Source: Spirochaetae bacterium HGW-Spirochaetae-2 (GTDB lineage: Bacteria; Spirochaetota; Spirochaetia; Sphaerochaetales; Sphaerochaetaceae). From it: 64,000 nt of DNA. Under the pieces are notes generated by a model. The model was given only the letters and a program-made list of their open reading frames with translations, was not told the origin of the DNA and searched no databases. Below are positions 26,583 through 34,528 of the stretch, piece by piece (within the stretch, counting starts at the first letter, position 1; the number at the start of each line of letters is the position of its first letter). The position numbers and the translations under genes are program-made. The stretch is from NCBI GenBank assembly GCA_002839355.1, contig PGXW01000012.1:24033-88032 (forward strand), given 5' to 3'.

Positions 26583-26927
26583 ATGGGATTGAAAGACATC
26601 AGCAGCCTTCATGATTTCAACCAGGGCGTCGTCCGGGAACAGTTCGGTCGGGAATGGCCGAAGATCCTGGCGAACATCGCGGATCCGAGCACGGATCCGA
26701 AAACGAAGCGGAAGCTCACCATCGAGGTCGAGGTGGTGCCGTCGGAGGACCGTTCGAGCGCGAAGGTCATGGTGAAGTCGAGGTCGGCCTTGGCTCCGGT
26801 CAAGTCGGACGAGAGCGTGATCTTCATGGAACTCACCAACGATGGTGTGGTGGCCATGTCCAGGGAAAAGGAAGTCCAGCCTGAACTGGACAACGTGTTG
26901 CCGATGAAGAACGGCAAGGAGGCATGA
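26583..26927 (+). CDS. Conserved phage early protein ('replication terminator protein' family)
   Basis: A 114-residue protein with NIADPSTDPKTKRKLTIEVE and AKVMVKSRSALAPVK. This pattern is found in many Firmicutes and other phages, where it carries the doubtful label 'replication terminator protein'. It is usually followed by the next gene's family. No catalytic motif is seen. The ATG at 26,583 follows GGGAAGGGAG. Confidence 0.65.
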   Translation: MGLKDISSLHDFNQGVVREQFGREWPKILANIADPSTDPKTKRKLTIEVEVVPSEDRSSAKVMVKSRSALAPVKSDESVIFMELTNDGVVAMSREKEVQPELDNVLPMKNGKEA

Positions 26928-26930
26928 ATC

Positions 26931-27656
26931 ATGGATGGAAGCGCGGTAAAGGCAATCCAGGAATTGGCACTGAAGAACTGTGTCATCGATTTCGAGGGGG
27001 GCAAGTTCGTTCCCCAACACTATCAAGAACTCCGGTTCAAGGTCGACAGGCCACAATGCCTGCAGTTCAACACCTTGAAGTCATTGGTGGAATTCGTGAA
27101 GGGAAACCCGAACGACATCGAATTCGCCGGTGCGATTGTGGTGATCAACAAGGACCTGTCGGTGGACCTCTATTCCGATATCGATGAGACCGATACGCAG
27201 AGGACACTCCTGGCCACCTCTTCGATAGACATCGAATCCTTCCCGTTCGACCGGTTCATGCCGTCGGAGGCATTCAACATCTATTTGCAGACCCGGTTCC
27301 TCTATGACGAGTCGGCCATGGACCTTTTCAAGACCACCAGCCGGTTGAGGATCGACGAGGGTGTGACCCTATCCGATGACGGCATGAGCGCTAAGGTGAC
27401 GGTCCAGCGGGGAGTGTCCGCTGCCTCGGCGGAAGCTGCGAGTGTACCGACCCGGGTGCTGCTGAAGCCTTTCCGGATATTCCCCGAATGCGACCAGCCA
27501 GCATCCCAATTCATTGTCCGGTTGAGGGAGGGAGAGGAGAAGACTGCCCAGATCGGATTGTGGGAGACGGATGGCGGGTTCTGGCGGGTGGCTGCGAAGC
27601 AGATCATCCAGCGGAAGTTGGAGGAATACGGCTTGTCCTTGCCGGTCTACGCATAA
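26931..27656 (+). CDS. Conserved phage early protein, 241 residues
   Basis: It starts 3 bp after the preceding gene. The product has CLQFNTLKSLVEFVKGNPND near residue 45 and a C-terminal FRIFPECDQPASQFIVRLRE block. It resembles DUF2303-like or capsid-independent early proteins paired with the 114-residue protein in other phages. No enzymatic motif is seen. Function unknown. Confidence 0.6.
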   Translation: MDGSAVKAIQELALKNCVIDFEGGKFVPQHYQELRFKVDRPQCLQFNTLKSLVEFVKGNPNDIEFAGAIVVINKDLSVDLYSDIDETDTQRTLLATSSIDIESFPFDRFMPSEAFNIYLQTRFLYDESAMDLFKTTSRLRIDEGVTLSDDGMSAKVTVQRGVSAASAEAASVPTRVLLKPFRIFPECDQPASQFIVRLREGEEKTAQIGLWETDGGFWRVAAKQIIQRKLEEYGLSLPVYA

Positions 27657-27662
27657 AGGGGG

Positions 27663-27709
27663 CGTCCTGTGAGGACGTAAATATCACGATACAGCCCGGT
27701 GACACGGGC
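27663..27709 (+). other. Two hairpins directly upstream of tRNA-like RNA 2
   Basis: CGTCCT-GTG-AGGACG (27,663-27,677) and GCCCG-N6-CGGGC (27,694-27,709) sit between the preceding stop codon and the tRNA-like sequence. There is no T-run, so they are not terminators. They may guide processing of the RNA. Confidence 0.45.
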
Positions 27710-27714
27710 ATTTC

Positions 27715-27780
27715 GGGACCGTAGCTCAACTGGCAGAGCACTAGGAACAAGAGGATGCGGGTTCGAACCCTGCCGGTCCA
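27715..27780 (+). ncRNA. tRNA-like RNA 2 with shortened anticodon region
   Basis: The acceptor strand GGGACCG pairs with CGGTCC (six pairs; position 1 faces A). The D arm is GCTC-AACTGGCA-GAGC, and the T arm GCGGG-TTCGAAC-CCTGC is nearly perfect. Only 16 nt separate position 26 from the T stem, where a normal tRNA has about 22, and they cannot form an anticodon stem. Total 66 nt. It lies inside the early operon between protein genes. Confidence 0.6.
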
Positions 27781-27808
27781 ATTTCCTGAAAAGACAAAGG
27801 AGAGATTT

Positions 27809-28096
27809 ATGATTACCATTCCGTCGTTCGACAATCTACAGAAGGCAGTTCCTGAAACGAGCATCACGGCATTGCATGCAAACTTCAATGGGTTTTGCGA
27901 ATTGAAGATCGAACTACCCACTGAAATCAACGAGTACTTCAAGACCTTTCTCGCAAAGGCTCGGGAACATACAGATGGAACCCAATGTATGATCAGGTTG
28001 AATCCTGATGAGAACCTTAACGCTGTCCTTGTAATTCCGAACCGACGCTATCAGATTACTTCCGATTCTCCTGATCGACAGGAAGAACACCGATGA
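27809..28096 (+). CDS. Hypothetical phage early protein, 95 residues
   Basis: The ATG at 27,809 follows AAAGGAGAG, 28 bp after tRNA-like RNA 2. The product contains KIELPTEINEYFKTFLAKAR and VLVIPNRRYQIT, with no recognised family. Its last 41 bp overlap the opposite-strand zinc-ribbon gene. Confidence 0.5.
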   Translation: MITIPSFDNLQKAVPETSITALHANFNGFCELKIELPTEINEYFKTFLAKAREHTDGTQCMIRLNPDENLNAVLVIPNRRYQITSDSPDRQEEHR

Positions 28097-28277
28097 CAGT
28101 ATCACACTTGCAGCAAGTGACAATCGATAAGTCCCGGTATTCATCTGTTCTCATTGGTCCTCTTGTTTCCTTGTTCAATGCTGCAACTTGGGCTGACAGA
28201 TTGATAATGATCGGTTCAAAGGGTTCACCACATTTAGGGCATGAAAATTGATCGTAGAAAGCTGGGTATTTTAGCAT
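28056..28277 (-). CDS. Small zinc-ribbon protein on the opposite strand
   Basis: A 73-residue product with CPKCGEPF near residue 13 and CCKCDTVIGVLP near residue 55, a four-Cys zinc ribbon. The ATG at 28,275-28,277 is preceded by GGAGGTATAG, a strong ribosome site. This supports a real gene despite its lone minus orientation within the rightward early operon and its overlap with the gene at 27,809. Confidence 0.65.
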   Translation of the reverse strand: MLKYPAFYDQFSCPKCGEPFEPIIINLSAQVAALNKETRGPMRTDEYRDLSIVTCCKCDTVIGVLPVDQENRK

Positions 28278-28405
28278 CTATACCTCCTGATTGGTTTGGT
28301 GATCTTGGTTATATCAGCATACACCCTGACGGAGGATTTCAAAAGGTACCCAAGAAAAGTGGGTATCAGCGACGTAATGCGGGCATTGCCCGTATTGGAG
28401 GCAAC

Positions 28406-28732
28406 ATGAAAGACCTGTATCTTACCGGTCCGATCACACACAACAAACAGGCTAAGGATCAATTCGGTAAAGTATCCGAGATCCTCAGGTCGGCGGGGTA
28501 CACCGTGGTGAATCCCTTCGAATTGGACCATCCGGCGGAAGCTTCATGGGAAACCCATATGGCGATCGATATCAAGGCGATGATGGACGTCCTCCTCTTC
28601 AAGGGGGAGCTTGCCATGGTCGATACCCATCTGCCTTCGAAGGGCATGGGTTTGGAGATATCCATAGCGGTATCGCTGGGAGTTCCGGTCAAGCCGTGGT
28701 TCGATTACCTCGAGGAAGCGCTACGGCCATGA
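28406..28732 (+). CDS. DUF4406-type protein (nucleoside 2-deoxyribosyltransferase-like fold)
   Basis: A 108-residue protein starting MKDLYLTGPITH, with GYTVVNPFELDHP and LPSKGMGLEISIAVSLGVPV. This is the pattern of small phage DUF4406 proteins related to nucleoside deoxyribosyltransferases. ATG after TTGGAGG; an upstream frame extension is not conserved. Possible role in nucleotide metabolism during infection. The end overlaps the next gene at ATGA. Confidence 0.65.
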   Translation: MKDLYLTGPITHNKQAKDQFGKVSEILRSAGYTVVNPFELDHPAEASWETHMAIDIKAMMDVLLFKGELAMVDTHLPSKGMGLEISIAVSLGVPVKPWFDYLEEALRP

Positions 28733-29001
28733 AGAAACGGAAGAAGCGGGGTATCTGCAGGCGCTGCGGGAAGTACGGATCCACCGAATGGCACCACGTC
28801 TTCGGCGGGTGTTTCCGGAAGATTTCCGAGCGGGAAGACTTTGTGATGGAGCTTTGCCACGATTGCCATATGGAATTGCACGACACACCCGGTATCGGCC
28901 GGGTGTACAAGGAACGGCTTCAGAGGGAATGGGAAGGCAAGCCTGGTCGAAACCGCAACGGATGGATGAGTTTGATGGGCAAGAGCTGGTTGGTGGACTG
29001 A
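28729..29001 (+). CDS. HNH-like Cys/His protein, 90 residues
   Basis: The product has CRRCGKYGSTEWHHVFGG and CHDCHMELHD, that is two CxxC pairs around a His-His and a second His group. This fits a compact HNH endonuclease or recombination nuclease of the NinG/Rap kind. It starts inside the previous stop (ATGA) and ends inside the next start (TGATG), forming a tightly coupled early operon. Confidence 0.6.
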   Translation: MKKRKKRGICRRCGKYGSTEWHHVFGGCFRKISEREDFVMELCHDCHMELHDTPGIGRVYKERLQREWEGKPGRNRNGWMSLMGKSWLVD

Positions 29002-29384
29002 TGCAGCGGTATGGAATCGATCTGGAGAAGATGCCCAAGGCGGTCAGGGAAAAGATGGGGAAGGCCGTGCTCAGGCTGGAAGCTGTGGGGAAACAGGCCA
29101 ATCGGGTTGCTCCCGACAGCTTCGTCCATCTTGGGTTGGAAGATCGGACTGTGGCCGCTGAAGCGAAGGAGCTCGGACTCATGCGGGTATTCCGCTGGGC
29201 CGGTCCATTGTTGCCACCACGGCACCTGGAAGCCTTCGTGAGCTCCGTTGGAAGGAATGTCTGCGGAATATTGCTCAACATGCGGTGTGACCAGTGTCCT
29301 GCGAAACTGTATTGGAACGACAACAACGAGATTTGCCAGCGGGCATTGGGATACTGGTGCCTGAAGGAATCTGGAAGGGAGTGA
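29001..29384 (+). CDS. Hypothetical phage protein with C-terminal Cys cluster
   Basis: A 127-residue protein. The N-terminal part is helical; the C-terminus has CDQCPAKLYWNDNNEICQRA and GYWC, a possible metal site. No known family. It is translationally coupled upstream and lies 4 bp before the replication gene. Confidence 0.5.
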   Translation: MQRYGIDLEKMPKAVREKMGKAVLRLEAVGKQANRVAPDSFVHLGLEDRTVAAEAKELGLMRVFRWAGPLLPPRHLEAFVSSVGRNVCGILLNMRCDQCPAKLYWNDNNEICQRALGYWCLKESGRE

Positions 29385-29388
29385 CGGC

Positions 29389-30288
29389 ATGAAATACACG
29401 GTATTGGGATTTTCCCAACAACGGTTGATGGAGCTGGGGTTGGGGATGGATGAGGCGATGATACTCAGGTGGTTCATCGATTACCAGGCGACCGGGAAGA
29501 TGCGCAAGATGACCATCGACGGGGTTGGCTGGGTATGGGTCAACTATGCGGGGGTCCTTGGCGATATCCCGATTGTCGGCGGATCCGCAAAGACGATATC
29601 GCGCCGCTTCGAGAAGCTGCAGGCCTCTGGTGTGATGGAGCATACCACCCTCAGGGAAGGGGGAACATTCAGCTGCTACCGTATCAACGAGGCTGTATAT
29701 GCCACCCTGATCGACGATGCCTGGATCCGGACAGAACCGGCGGACGAAGACCTTGATTCCGAGCTGGAATATGGCGGAAAGGGTCGGACAGAATTGTCCG
29801 AGGGTGGGACACTTTTGGGTGAGGGGGTCGGACAGATTTGTACCAGGGGGTCGGACAAAAGTGTCCGACCAAAAGACTCTTCTACTAGAAAGACTCTTCT
29901 ACAAGATAAGAAACATATACCCCCCTTACCCCCCGAGGGGCAACGCGGGGTTACCGAGCTCCAATCCCAGCAATACCGGTTCGACCAGTTCTGGAGCCTG
30001 TATCCGAAGAGGCGGGCAAAAGGGGATGCCGAGAAGGCTTGGAGGAAGCTCGCGCCTTCCCGGGAACTTTTCGAGACGATCCTGGCAGCGATCGCCACGC
30101 AATCGCAGAGTCCCGATTGGCAGAAGGACGGCGGGCAATTCATCCCGTATCCCGCGACCTGGCTTCGCCGGAAGGGTTGGGAGGATGTGGTAGTCCTGGA
30201 TCCGCAACGCAGCAGCGAACAGCTGTTCCGTGCTGGGCGGTTCAACGATGCCTGGGCGGGAAAGACCACCCGGGAAGTCGAGTTGTAG
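29389..30288 (+). CDS. Phage replication protein, O/replisome-organizer-like
   Basis: A 299-residue protein. Residues about 10-115 form a winged-helix domain (KTISRRFEKLQASGVMEHTT with GGTFSCYRINEAVY). The C-terminal part has FDQFWSLYPKRRAKGDAEKAW and YPATWLRRKGWED, typical of phage replication initiators that recruit a helicase. The linker DNA holds four iterons, as in lambda gene O. A DnaC-like helicase loader follows 11 bp downstream, matching the O-P arrangement. Confidence 0.8.
   Translation: MKYTVLGFSQQRLMELGLGMDEAMILRWFIDYQATGKMRKMTIDGVGWVWVNYAGVLGDIPIVGGSAKTISRRFEKLQASGVMEHTTLREGGTFSCYRINEAVYATLIDDAWIRTEPADEDLDSELEYGGKGRTELSEGGTLLGEGVGQICTRGSDKSVRPKDSSTRKTLLQDKKHIPPLPPEGQRGVTELQSQQYRFDQFWSLYPKRRAKGDAEKAWRKLAPSRELFETILAAIATQSQSPDWQKDGGQFIPYPATWLRRKGWEDVVVLDPQRSSEQLFRAGRFNDAWAGKTTREVEL
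29784..29920. other. Probable phage replication origin (iterons within the replication gene)
   Basis: Four iterons start at 29,784, 29,805, 29,828 and 29,851, spaced 21-23 bp. Copies 1 and 4 are perfect palindromes TCGGACA-N4-TGTCCGA; copy 3 is half-degenerate and copy 2 more so. An AT-rich stretch with AAAGACTCTTCTAC repeated twice follows (about 29,872-29,903), a candidate unwinding element. Confidence 0.75.
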
Positions 30289-30299
30289 GAGGAATGACC

Positions 30300-31106
30300 A
30301 TGGATAGGCCTTTGACGAACGCAGCGCAGCATATCGGGAACACGACATTCGGCACCAAGCTCCGCAGGATAATCATCCAGTGTCCGAAGCATGGACCAGT
30401 GGGGGTGTTCGCGACAACCGACCAGTTCGGAGTCGAGTATGTCGGCAAGTGCCTGAGGTGCGTGGAGGAGGAGTCGGCTGCCGAAGCCACCGAATTCAAG
30501 CGGAGGCGGGAGGATCCCGCACTGCAATTGCGCAACCGGATGATCGATGCGGGGATTCCCGACGATTACCTGGACGAATCCTTCTCAACGTACACCTTCG
30601 ACGGGTGGGAAGATCCCCACCGGGGTTTCTTCGAGTATTCCCGGCTGTTTGTGGAGAACAGGGACAGGACCATGGTCGTCCTTGGTAATCCGGGGGTTGG
30701 GAAAACGCACGTCGCCTGCTCGATGCTGCGGGAAATGATCGTCCGTGGATTCAGCGCCTTGTATGTGACCGAGGGAGCCCTGCTCAGGCAGATCCGATCG
30801 ACCTTTTCCAAGAAAGGCGGACCAACCGAGGAGGAGGTGTTCAGGCGCTACACCTCCTGCGATGTGCTGGTGATGGACGAGATGGGTATCGCCCCCTGGA
30901 GCGAATACAGCGTGCAGTCGTTGGCCGACATCATCGATACCAGGGTGAGCCGGAAGAAGAAGACCGTCTTTTTGGGCAACATGGATCTGGGCACCTTCAA
31001 GAAGCACCTGTCCGATGCGAGCATTTCCCGGATATCGATGGGAAAGACCTTCGAGGTCACAGGGGACGATTACCGGAAGCTGAAGAAGCGGCAGGGGCGG
31101 GTATGA
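30300..31106 (+). CDS. DnaC/IstB-like helicase loader ATPase
   Basis: A 268-residue AAA+ protein that would load the host replicative helicase at the phage origin. Walker A VVLGNPGVGKTH near residue 133, Walker B VLVMDEMGIA near 190 and sensor ISRISMGK near 247. The N-terminus has a Cys pair (CPKH ... KCLRC), possibly zinc-binding as in other loaders. The ATG at 30,300 follows TAGGAGG. The end overlaps the next gene at ATGA. Confidence 0.85.
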   Translation: MDRPLTNAAQHIGNTTFGTKLRRIIIQCPKHGPVGVFATTDQFGVEYVGKCLRCVEEESAAEATEFKRRREDPALQLRNRMIDAGIPDDYLDESFSTYTFDGWEDPHRGFFEYSRLFVENRDRTMVVLGNPGVGKTHVACSMLREMIVRGFSALYVTEGALLRQIRSTFSKKGGPTEEEVFRRYTSCDVLVMDEMGIAPWSEYSVQSLADIIDTRVSRKKKTVFLGNMDLGTFKKHLSDASISRISMGKTFEVTGDDYRKLKKRQGRV

Positions 31107-31735
31107 CCGTACCGAAGCAGCTGGAAGGCATGCGGGAATTAGCCAAGAGCGTGGTCTCGGTGTCCCTGAAAGACCTGGATCCGAAGCGTCCGTACGCCAA
31201 GCGGCAGGAAGCCGTGCTGTTCTTCGAATCCGGGCGCCATTTCAGCCTCATGTGCAACCTTGGGGATCTGGACGAATCGGACGTGCTCAAGAAGTACCAT
31301 GCCATCGTCGACGACCATCCGTTGGAGGAACCGGAAGCAAAGGCGAAACCCAAGCCGGAGATCGTGGTCCCCGAGTGGTACCGCAAGGGTCTGATCGGCA
31401 TATTCCGGGAAAAGCAGATGTTGAAGGCGACCAGGACGGTCAAGGAAGCCGCGGAATTCACCGGATTGTCCTCGCAGAGTGTCTATTCGTCGCTGAAGAC
31501 GGGAAAAGAGGTCGGCGGATACCGGTTCGACCGGAAGAGCCAGCCGAGGATGGACATGCATATCGAAAGGTCCGTCCAGGTGTACCTGAATGGACGGAAG
31601 GTCGGCAAACTCAAGTCTCCCACCGAAGCGGCGGCCATGTGCGGGCTCTCCTGGCAGACGGTGCTCACCTACATCAGTTCGGGAAGGACAACCAAGCGGG
31701 GATATCGGTTCAAGCGGATTGGGGAGAAGGCATGA
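31103..31735 (+). CDS. Protein with two NUMOD/HTH-like repeats
   Basis: A 210-residue protein. Two similar units, TVKEAAEFTGLSSQSVYSSL ... GGYRFDR and SPTEAAAMCGLSWQTVLTYI ... RGYRFKR, resemble NUMOD1-type DNA-binding modules found in homing endonucleases. No nuclease domain is present, so it may be a DNA-binding accessory of replication or transcription. Starts at ATGA on the loader stop. Confidence 0.6.
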   Translation: MTVPKQLEGMRELAKSVVSVSLKDLDPKRPYAKRQEAVLFFESGRHFSLMCNLGDLDESDVLKKYHAIVDDHPLEEPEAKAKPKPEIVVPEWYRKGLIGIFREKQMLKATRTVKEAAEFTGLSSQSVYSSLKTGKEVGGYRFDRKSQPRMDMHIERSVQVYLNGRKVGKLKSPTEAAAMCGLSWQTVLTYISSGRTTKRGYRFKRIGEKA

Positions 31736-31944
31736 CTGGAAGCAGGACTCCTGTGGTCGCCAACTGGTGGATAGACGAACAGAATCACGGGTGCGAGAGC
31801 TATGAGAGCATCGCTGCTGCGGCCGAGGCGGCGGAAGTGGACAGTGTCGAGATCTATCGTGCAATCAAATCGGGTGATCCTATCGGAAACGTCTACTTCG
31901 ACTACGAGTTCAATGTCACCCACCTGAAGGGGAAACGGAAATGA
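31732..31944 (+). CDS. Single-unit NUMOD-like small protein
   Basis: A 70-residue protein with YESIAAAAEAAEVDSVEIYR ... GNVYFDYEF, one copy of a module like those in the preceding gene. Coupled by ATGA at both ends. Function unknown. Confidence 0.5.
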   Translation: MTGSRTPVVANWWIDEQNHGCESYESIAAAAEAAEVDSVEIYRAIKSGDPIGNVYFDYEFNVTHLKGKRK

Positions 31945-32225
31945 GAGGATACGCATGTGCGGGCACCCGGGTGAATTCACGGACCTATGTTCCGGAGAAG
32001 CATTACCAGCGTCCGGAGTTGTCGGAGTTGAACACCGGGTTGCTCGAGGCAATACCCTATTGGCCGGAAACGGTGGACCTGCTGGACCTGGCGAAACGGT
32101 TCAGGATCACCCCGAAATCTGTGGACAGGCGGTTGGGGACGCTGCAGGAGGATTACCTGATTTTCCAGGATGGCAACGAGTGCTCCCGTTTCCGAACCGA
32201 CCTGTCGAATATGGAAGCGAGGTAA
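31941..32225 (+). CDS. Hypothetical protein with winged-helix-like C-terminus
   Basis: A 94-residue protein. The segment LLDLAKRFRITPKSVDRRLG near residues 47-66 looks like a helix-turn-helix, followed by LQEDYLIFQDG. It may be a small transcription factor for late genes. The start overlaps the previous stop (ATGA); it ends 3 bp before the HNH gene. Confidence 0.5.
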   Translation: MRGYACAGTRVNSRTYVPEKHYQRPELSELNTGLLEAIPYWPETVDLLDLAKRFRITPKSVDRRLGTLQEDYLIFQDGNECSRFRTDLSNMEAR

Positions 32226-32228
32226 CGC

Positions 32229-32588
32229 ATGGCGAAACGAAATACCGTAACCTGGTGCGCGGTGAAACGGAGGATCTGCGATCCGGCTTCCCCTGCCTGC
32301 CGACAGTGCGAGAAGCGCGTGTTCCGACCCAAGCGGGAATCTCCGAGTGCGCGGGGATATGGCGGCACCTGGCGGAAGATCCGTGAGGAGGTGCTGCAGG
32401 GTTCCGGGATTCCCCGGCACCTGTGGCCCGAATACGATGTGGACCACAATCCTCCGTACAATCCGGAAATAGAGCCTGACCACCGCAAGTATGCACTGGT
32501 TCCCCGGCTCCGTTCTGAGCATTCACACAAGACGGCGACAGAGGATAACAAGCGCGACTTCAAGGGCCGATTCATGAAAAAGAGGTAA
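32229..32588 (+). CDS. HNH endonuclease
   Basis: A 119-residue protein. A Cys pair (CRQC) at residues 24-27 is followed by a GYGGTWRKIREEVLQ block and YDVDHNPPYNPE, with the HNH core EHSHKTATED near residue 98. Many siphoviruses carry such an HNH gene just before terS; it aids terminase cutting. Here a 3.6-kb AT-rich insert separates it from terS, which suggests the insert split a packaging module. Confidence 0.75.
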   Translation: MAKRNTVTWCAVKRRICDPASPACRQCEKRVFRPKRESPSARGYGGTWRKIREEVLQGSGIPRHLWPEYDVDHNPPYNPEIEPDHRKYALVPRLRSEHSHKTATEDNKRDFKGRFMKKR

Positions 32589-32605
32589 TTCAATTTTATG
32601 GGAGG

Positions 32606-32633
32606 TTGTTATTTTATGTCTAGAATGTATACT
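32606..32633 (+). promoter_or_regulatory. Promoter of the AT-rich cargo genes
   Basis: TTGTTA (32,606-32,611), 16 bp, TATACT (32,628-32,633), 18 bp before the DUF488 start codon. A private promoter is typical of a moron. Confidence 0.6.
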
Positions 32634-32650
32634 GTCAGCGAGGAGGGCTT

Positions 32651-33571
32651 ATGTATTATCGCAGAAAATTATTCTTGTCCCTTCTAAAAAAACTAGATAA
32701 GCCTGTGAATTTTGTTGAGCTCCAAAAATTCCTATTTTTGATATCTTTAAGGCAAGACAAACCTAGAACATATGATTTTGTGCCAAATAAGTATGGTTGT
32801 TATTCTTTTACGGTACATACTGATCAAAAGATTCTCGAGAGCCAGGGGTTTATTTCATTCATTCCGGACAAGAACAATAAGATTTTTTCGAAGGTGATCC
32901 TAAATAATTCAGCTCTTGATAATCTGGACATTGTGTTGAAGGGAGATGATTCGGCAATTGTCTCATCGGTAGTGCGTAAATACGGGAATCTCACCACACC
33001 AGAATTGGTCAACATTGCATATAAAGAGCGTCCTTTCTATACGATTTATAGTGAATGGATTGAGCGGATGGGAACTGACGAAGAATTTCAACGTAATCTT
33101 AAAAAATCAACAGATATTATCAAATCGGCACCACGCGCGCTCTATACAATTGGATATGAAGGCCTGAATATTGAAAGTTTCATCCTAAAATTGATAGGTA
33201 AAAATATCAAAATGGTAATTGATGTCAGGAAAAACCCCATCAGTATGAAAAAGGATTTCTCCAAATCTCGATTGAGAAAATATTTAGGTGAGGTTAATAT
33301 CGAATATACTCATATTCCCAAAGTCGGTATCCCGACCGAAATTAGAAACGAATATCTACCAACAGGCCGAAGGATGGAGTTGTTTAAGTGGTATGAGGAT
33401 AATATCTTGCCTTTGAATACGGAATCTATTGATGAGATCATAAAGAGCACTGCAACCCAGAATGTTGCACTTCTTTGCTTCGAAAAGAATCCTTTAGAAT
33501 GTCACCGTACACACTTGGCATATTTCTGCAATCAATTCAATAATGAAATACCGGTTCAACATATCCTATGA
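32651..33571 (+). CDS. DUF488 domain protein with N-terminal regulatory-type domain
   Basis: A 306-residue fusion. Residues 1-150 form a helical domain (FVELQKFLFLISLRQDKPRT) reminiscent of Panacea/DUF4065-like modules. Residues about 160-306 are DUF488 (LYTIGYEGLNIESFI, IDVRKNPIS, LLCFEKNPLECHRTHLA with the conserved Cys-His). DUF488 proteins are found in conflict-system neighbourhoods, activity unproven. Ribosome site GAGGAGGG. It is followed 10 bp later by its partner. Confidence 0.7.
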   Translation: MYYRRKLFLSLLKKLDKPVNFVELQKFLFLISLRQDKPRTYDFVPNKYGCYSFTVHTDQKILESQGFISFIPDKNNKIFSKVILNNSALDNLDIVLKGDDSAIVSSVVRKYGNLTTPELVNIAYKERPFYTIYSEWIERMGTDEEFQRNLKKSTDIIKSAPRALYTIGYEGLNIESFILKLIGKNIKMVIDVRKNPISMKKDFSKSRLRKYLGEVNIEYTHIPKVGIPTEIRNEYLPTGRRMELFKWYEDNILPLNTESIDEIIKSTATQNVALLCFEKNPLECHRTHLAYFCNQFNNEIPVQHIL

Positions 33572-33581
33572 TGGAGCATGA

Positions 33582-34415
33582 ATGGAGAAAAAAAAGATAC
33601 TGATAACAGTCAAGACATACCCGATTCCTGCGAACAAATATATTGAGACTGTTTGTACTGCTGGGATAACTGAAGATGGAGATTGGATTAGGATATACCC
33701 AATAAAGTTCAGGATGCTTGAGCAGGAAAAACAATTCAAAAAGTATGAATGGATAGAAGTCGAGGTTGAAAAGCGATCAGGTAAATTGGATAGAAGACCG
33801 GAATCATATCGATGCAACATTGATAGTCTGAAGATTGTTGGAAAAGTTGAAACCGGTGGAGTTCATTGGCCATTTCGAAGAGATCTCTGTTTGAAGAATG
33901 TATATAAAAGCATGAAATTGCTATTGGTAGATGCTGATCCTAAAGGTACTTGTACTTCCTTGGCTGTATTCAAACCAAAAAAAATCAAAGAATTCACTAT
34001 TAGCTCCATAGACACCAAGAAGCTTGATTCAAAAAAAGAAGCAATTTTGGAAAGATTGAGTCTCCAACAGGATTTGTTTTCTAATGATATCCCTGCATAT
34101 TGGAAGATGGCACGATCGATACCATATCGATTTGGCTATAAATTCCTAGATGAAGAAGACAATGAATACGATCTCATGATTGAAGATTGGGAAATAGCAA
34201 CCTTGTTTTTAAGATATGCGAGTAGTCCTACAGTTGCTCTCGAAAAAGTTCGACAGAAGTATTTTGATGATTTTGCAAAAAAGAAGGATGTATATTTTTT
34301 TGTTGGAACCAGAATGGAACACCATCTGAAAGGATATCCAAATTTCTTTTCAATTATTGGGGTCTTTCCTCCCGCACCTTTGTTAATTAATCCACAATTG
34401 TCATTTGAACTCTGA
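33582..34415 (+). CDS. DUF488-associated protein, dual-OB-like
   Basis: A 277-residue protein with opening ILITVKTYPIPANKYIETVC followed by GDWIRIYPIKFR and FKKYEWIEVEVE. This pattern is seen in proteins that recur beside DUF488 genes and are described as having two OB folds, so it probably binds nucleic acid. No nuclease motif is obvious. It forms a two-gene cassette with the DUF488 gene under one promoter. Function unknown; a defence role is inference. Confidence 0.6.
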   Translation: MEKKKILITVKTYPIPANKYIETVCTAGITEDGDWIRIYPIKFRMLEQEKQFKKYEWIEVEVEKRSGKLDRRPESYRCNIDSLKIVGKVETGGVHWPFRRDLCLKNVYKSMKLLLVDADPKGTCTSLAVFKPKKIKEFTISSIDTKKLDSKKEAILERLSLQQDLFSNDIPAYWKMARSIPYRFGYKFLDEEDNEYDLMIEDWEIATLFLRYASSPTVALEKVRQKYFDDFAKKKDVYFFVGTRMEHHLKGYPNFFSIIGVFPPAPLLINPQLSFEL

Positions 34416-34528
34416 TATCTGAATATGAATTCTGGCTTAAAGTCATAAATATCCAGCTACCTACTAGAGCATGGATTTCATCATTTGGGTGCTTATTCTG
34501 ACGGGAAAATGCAGTGGGAGGAGTAATA

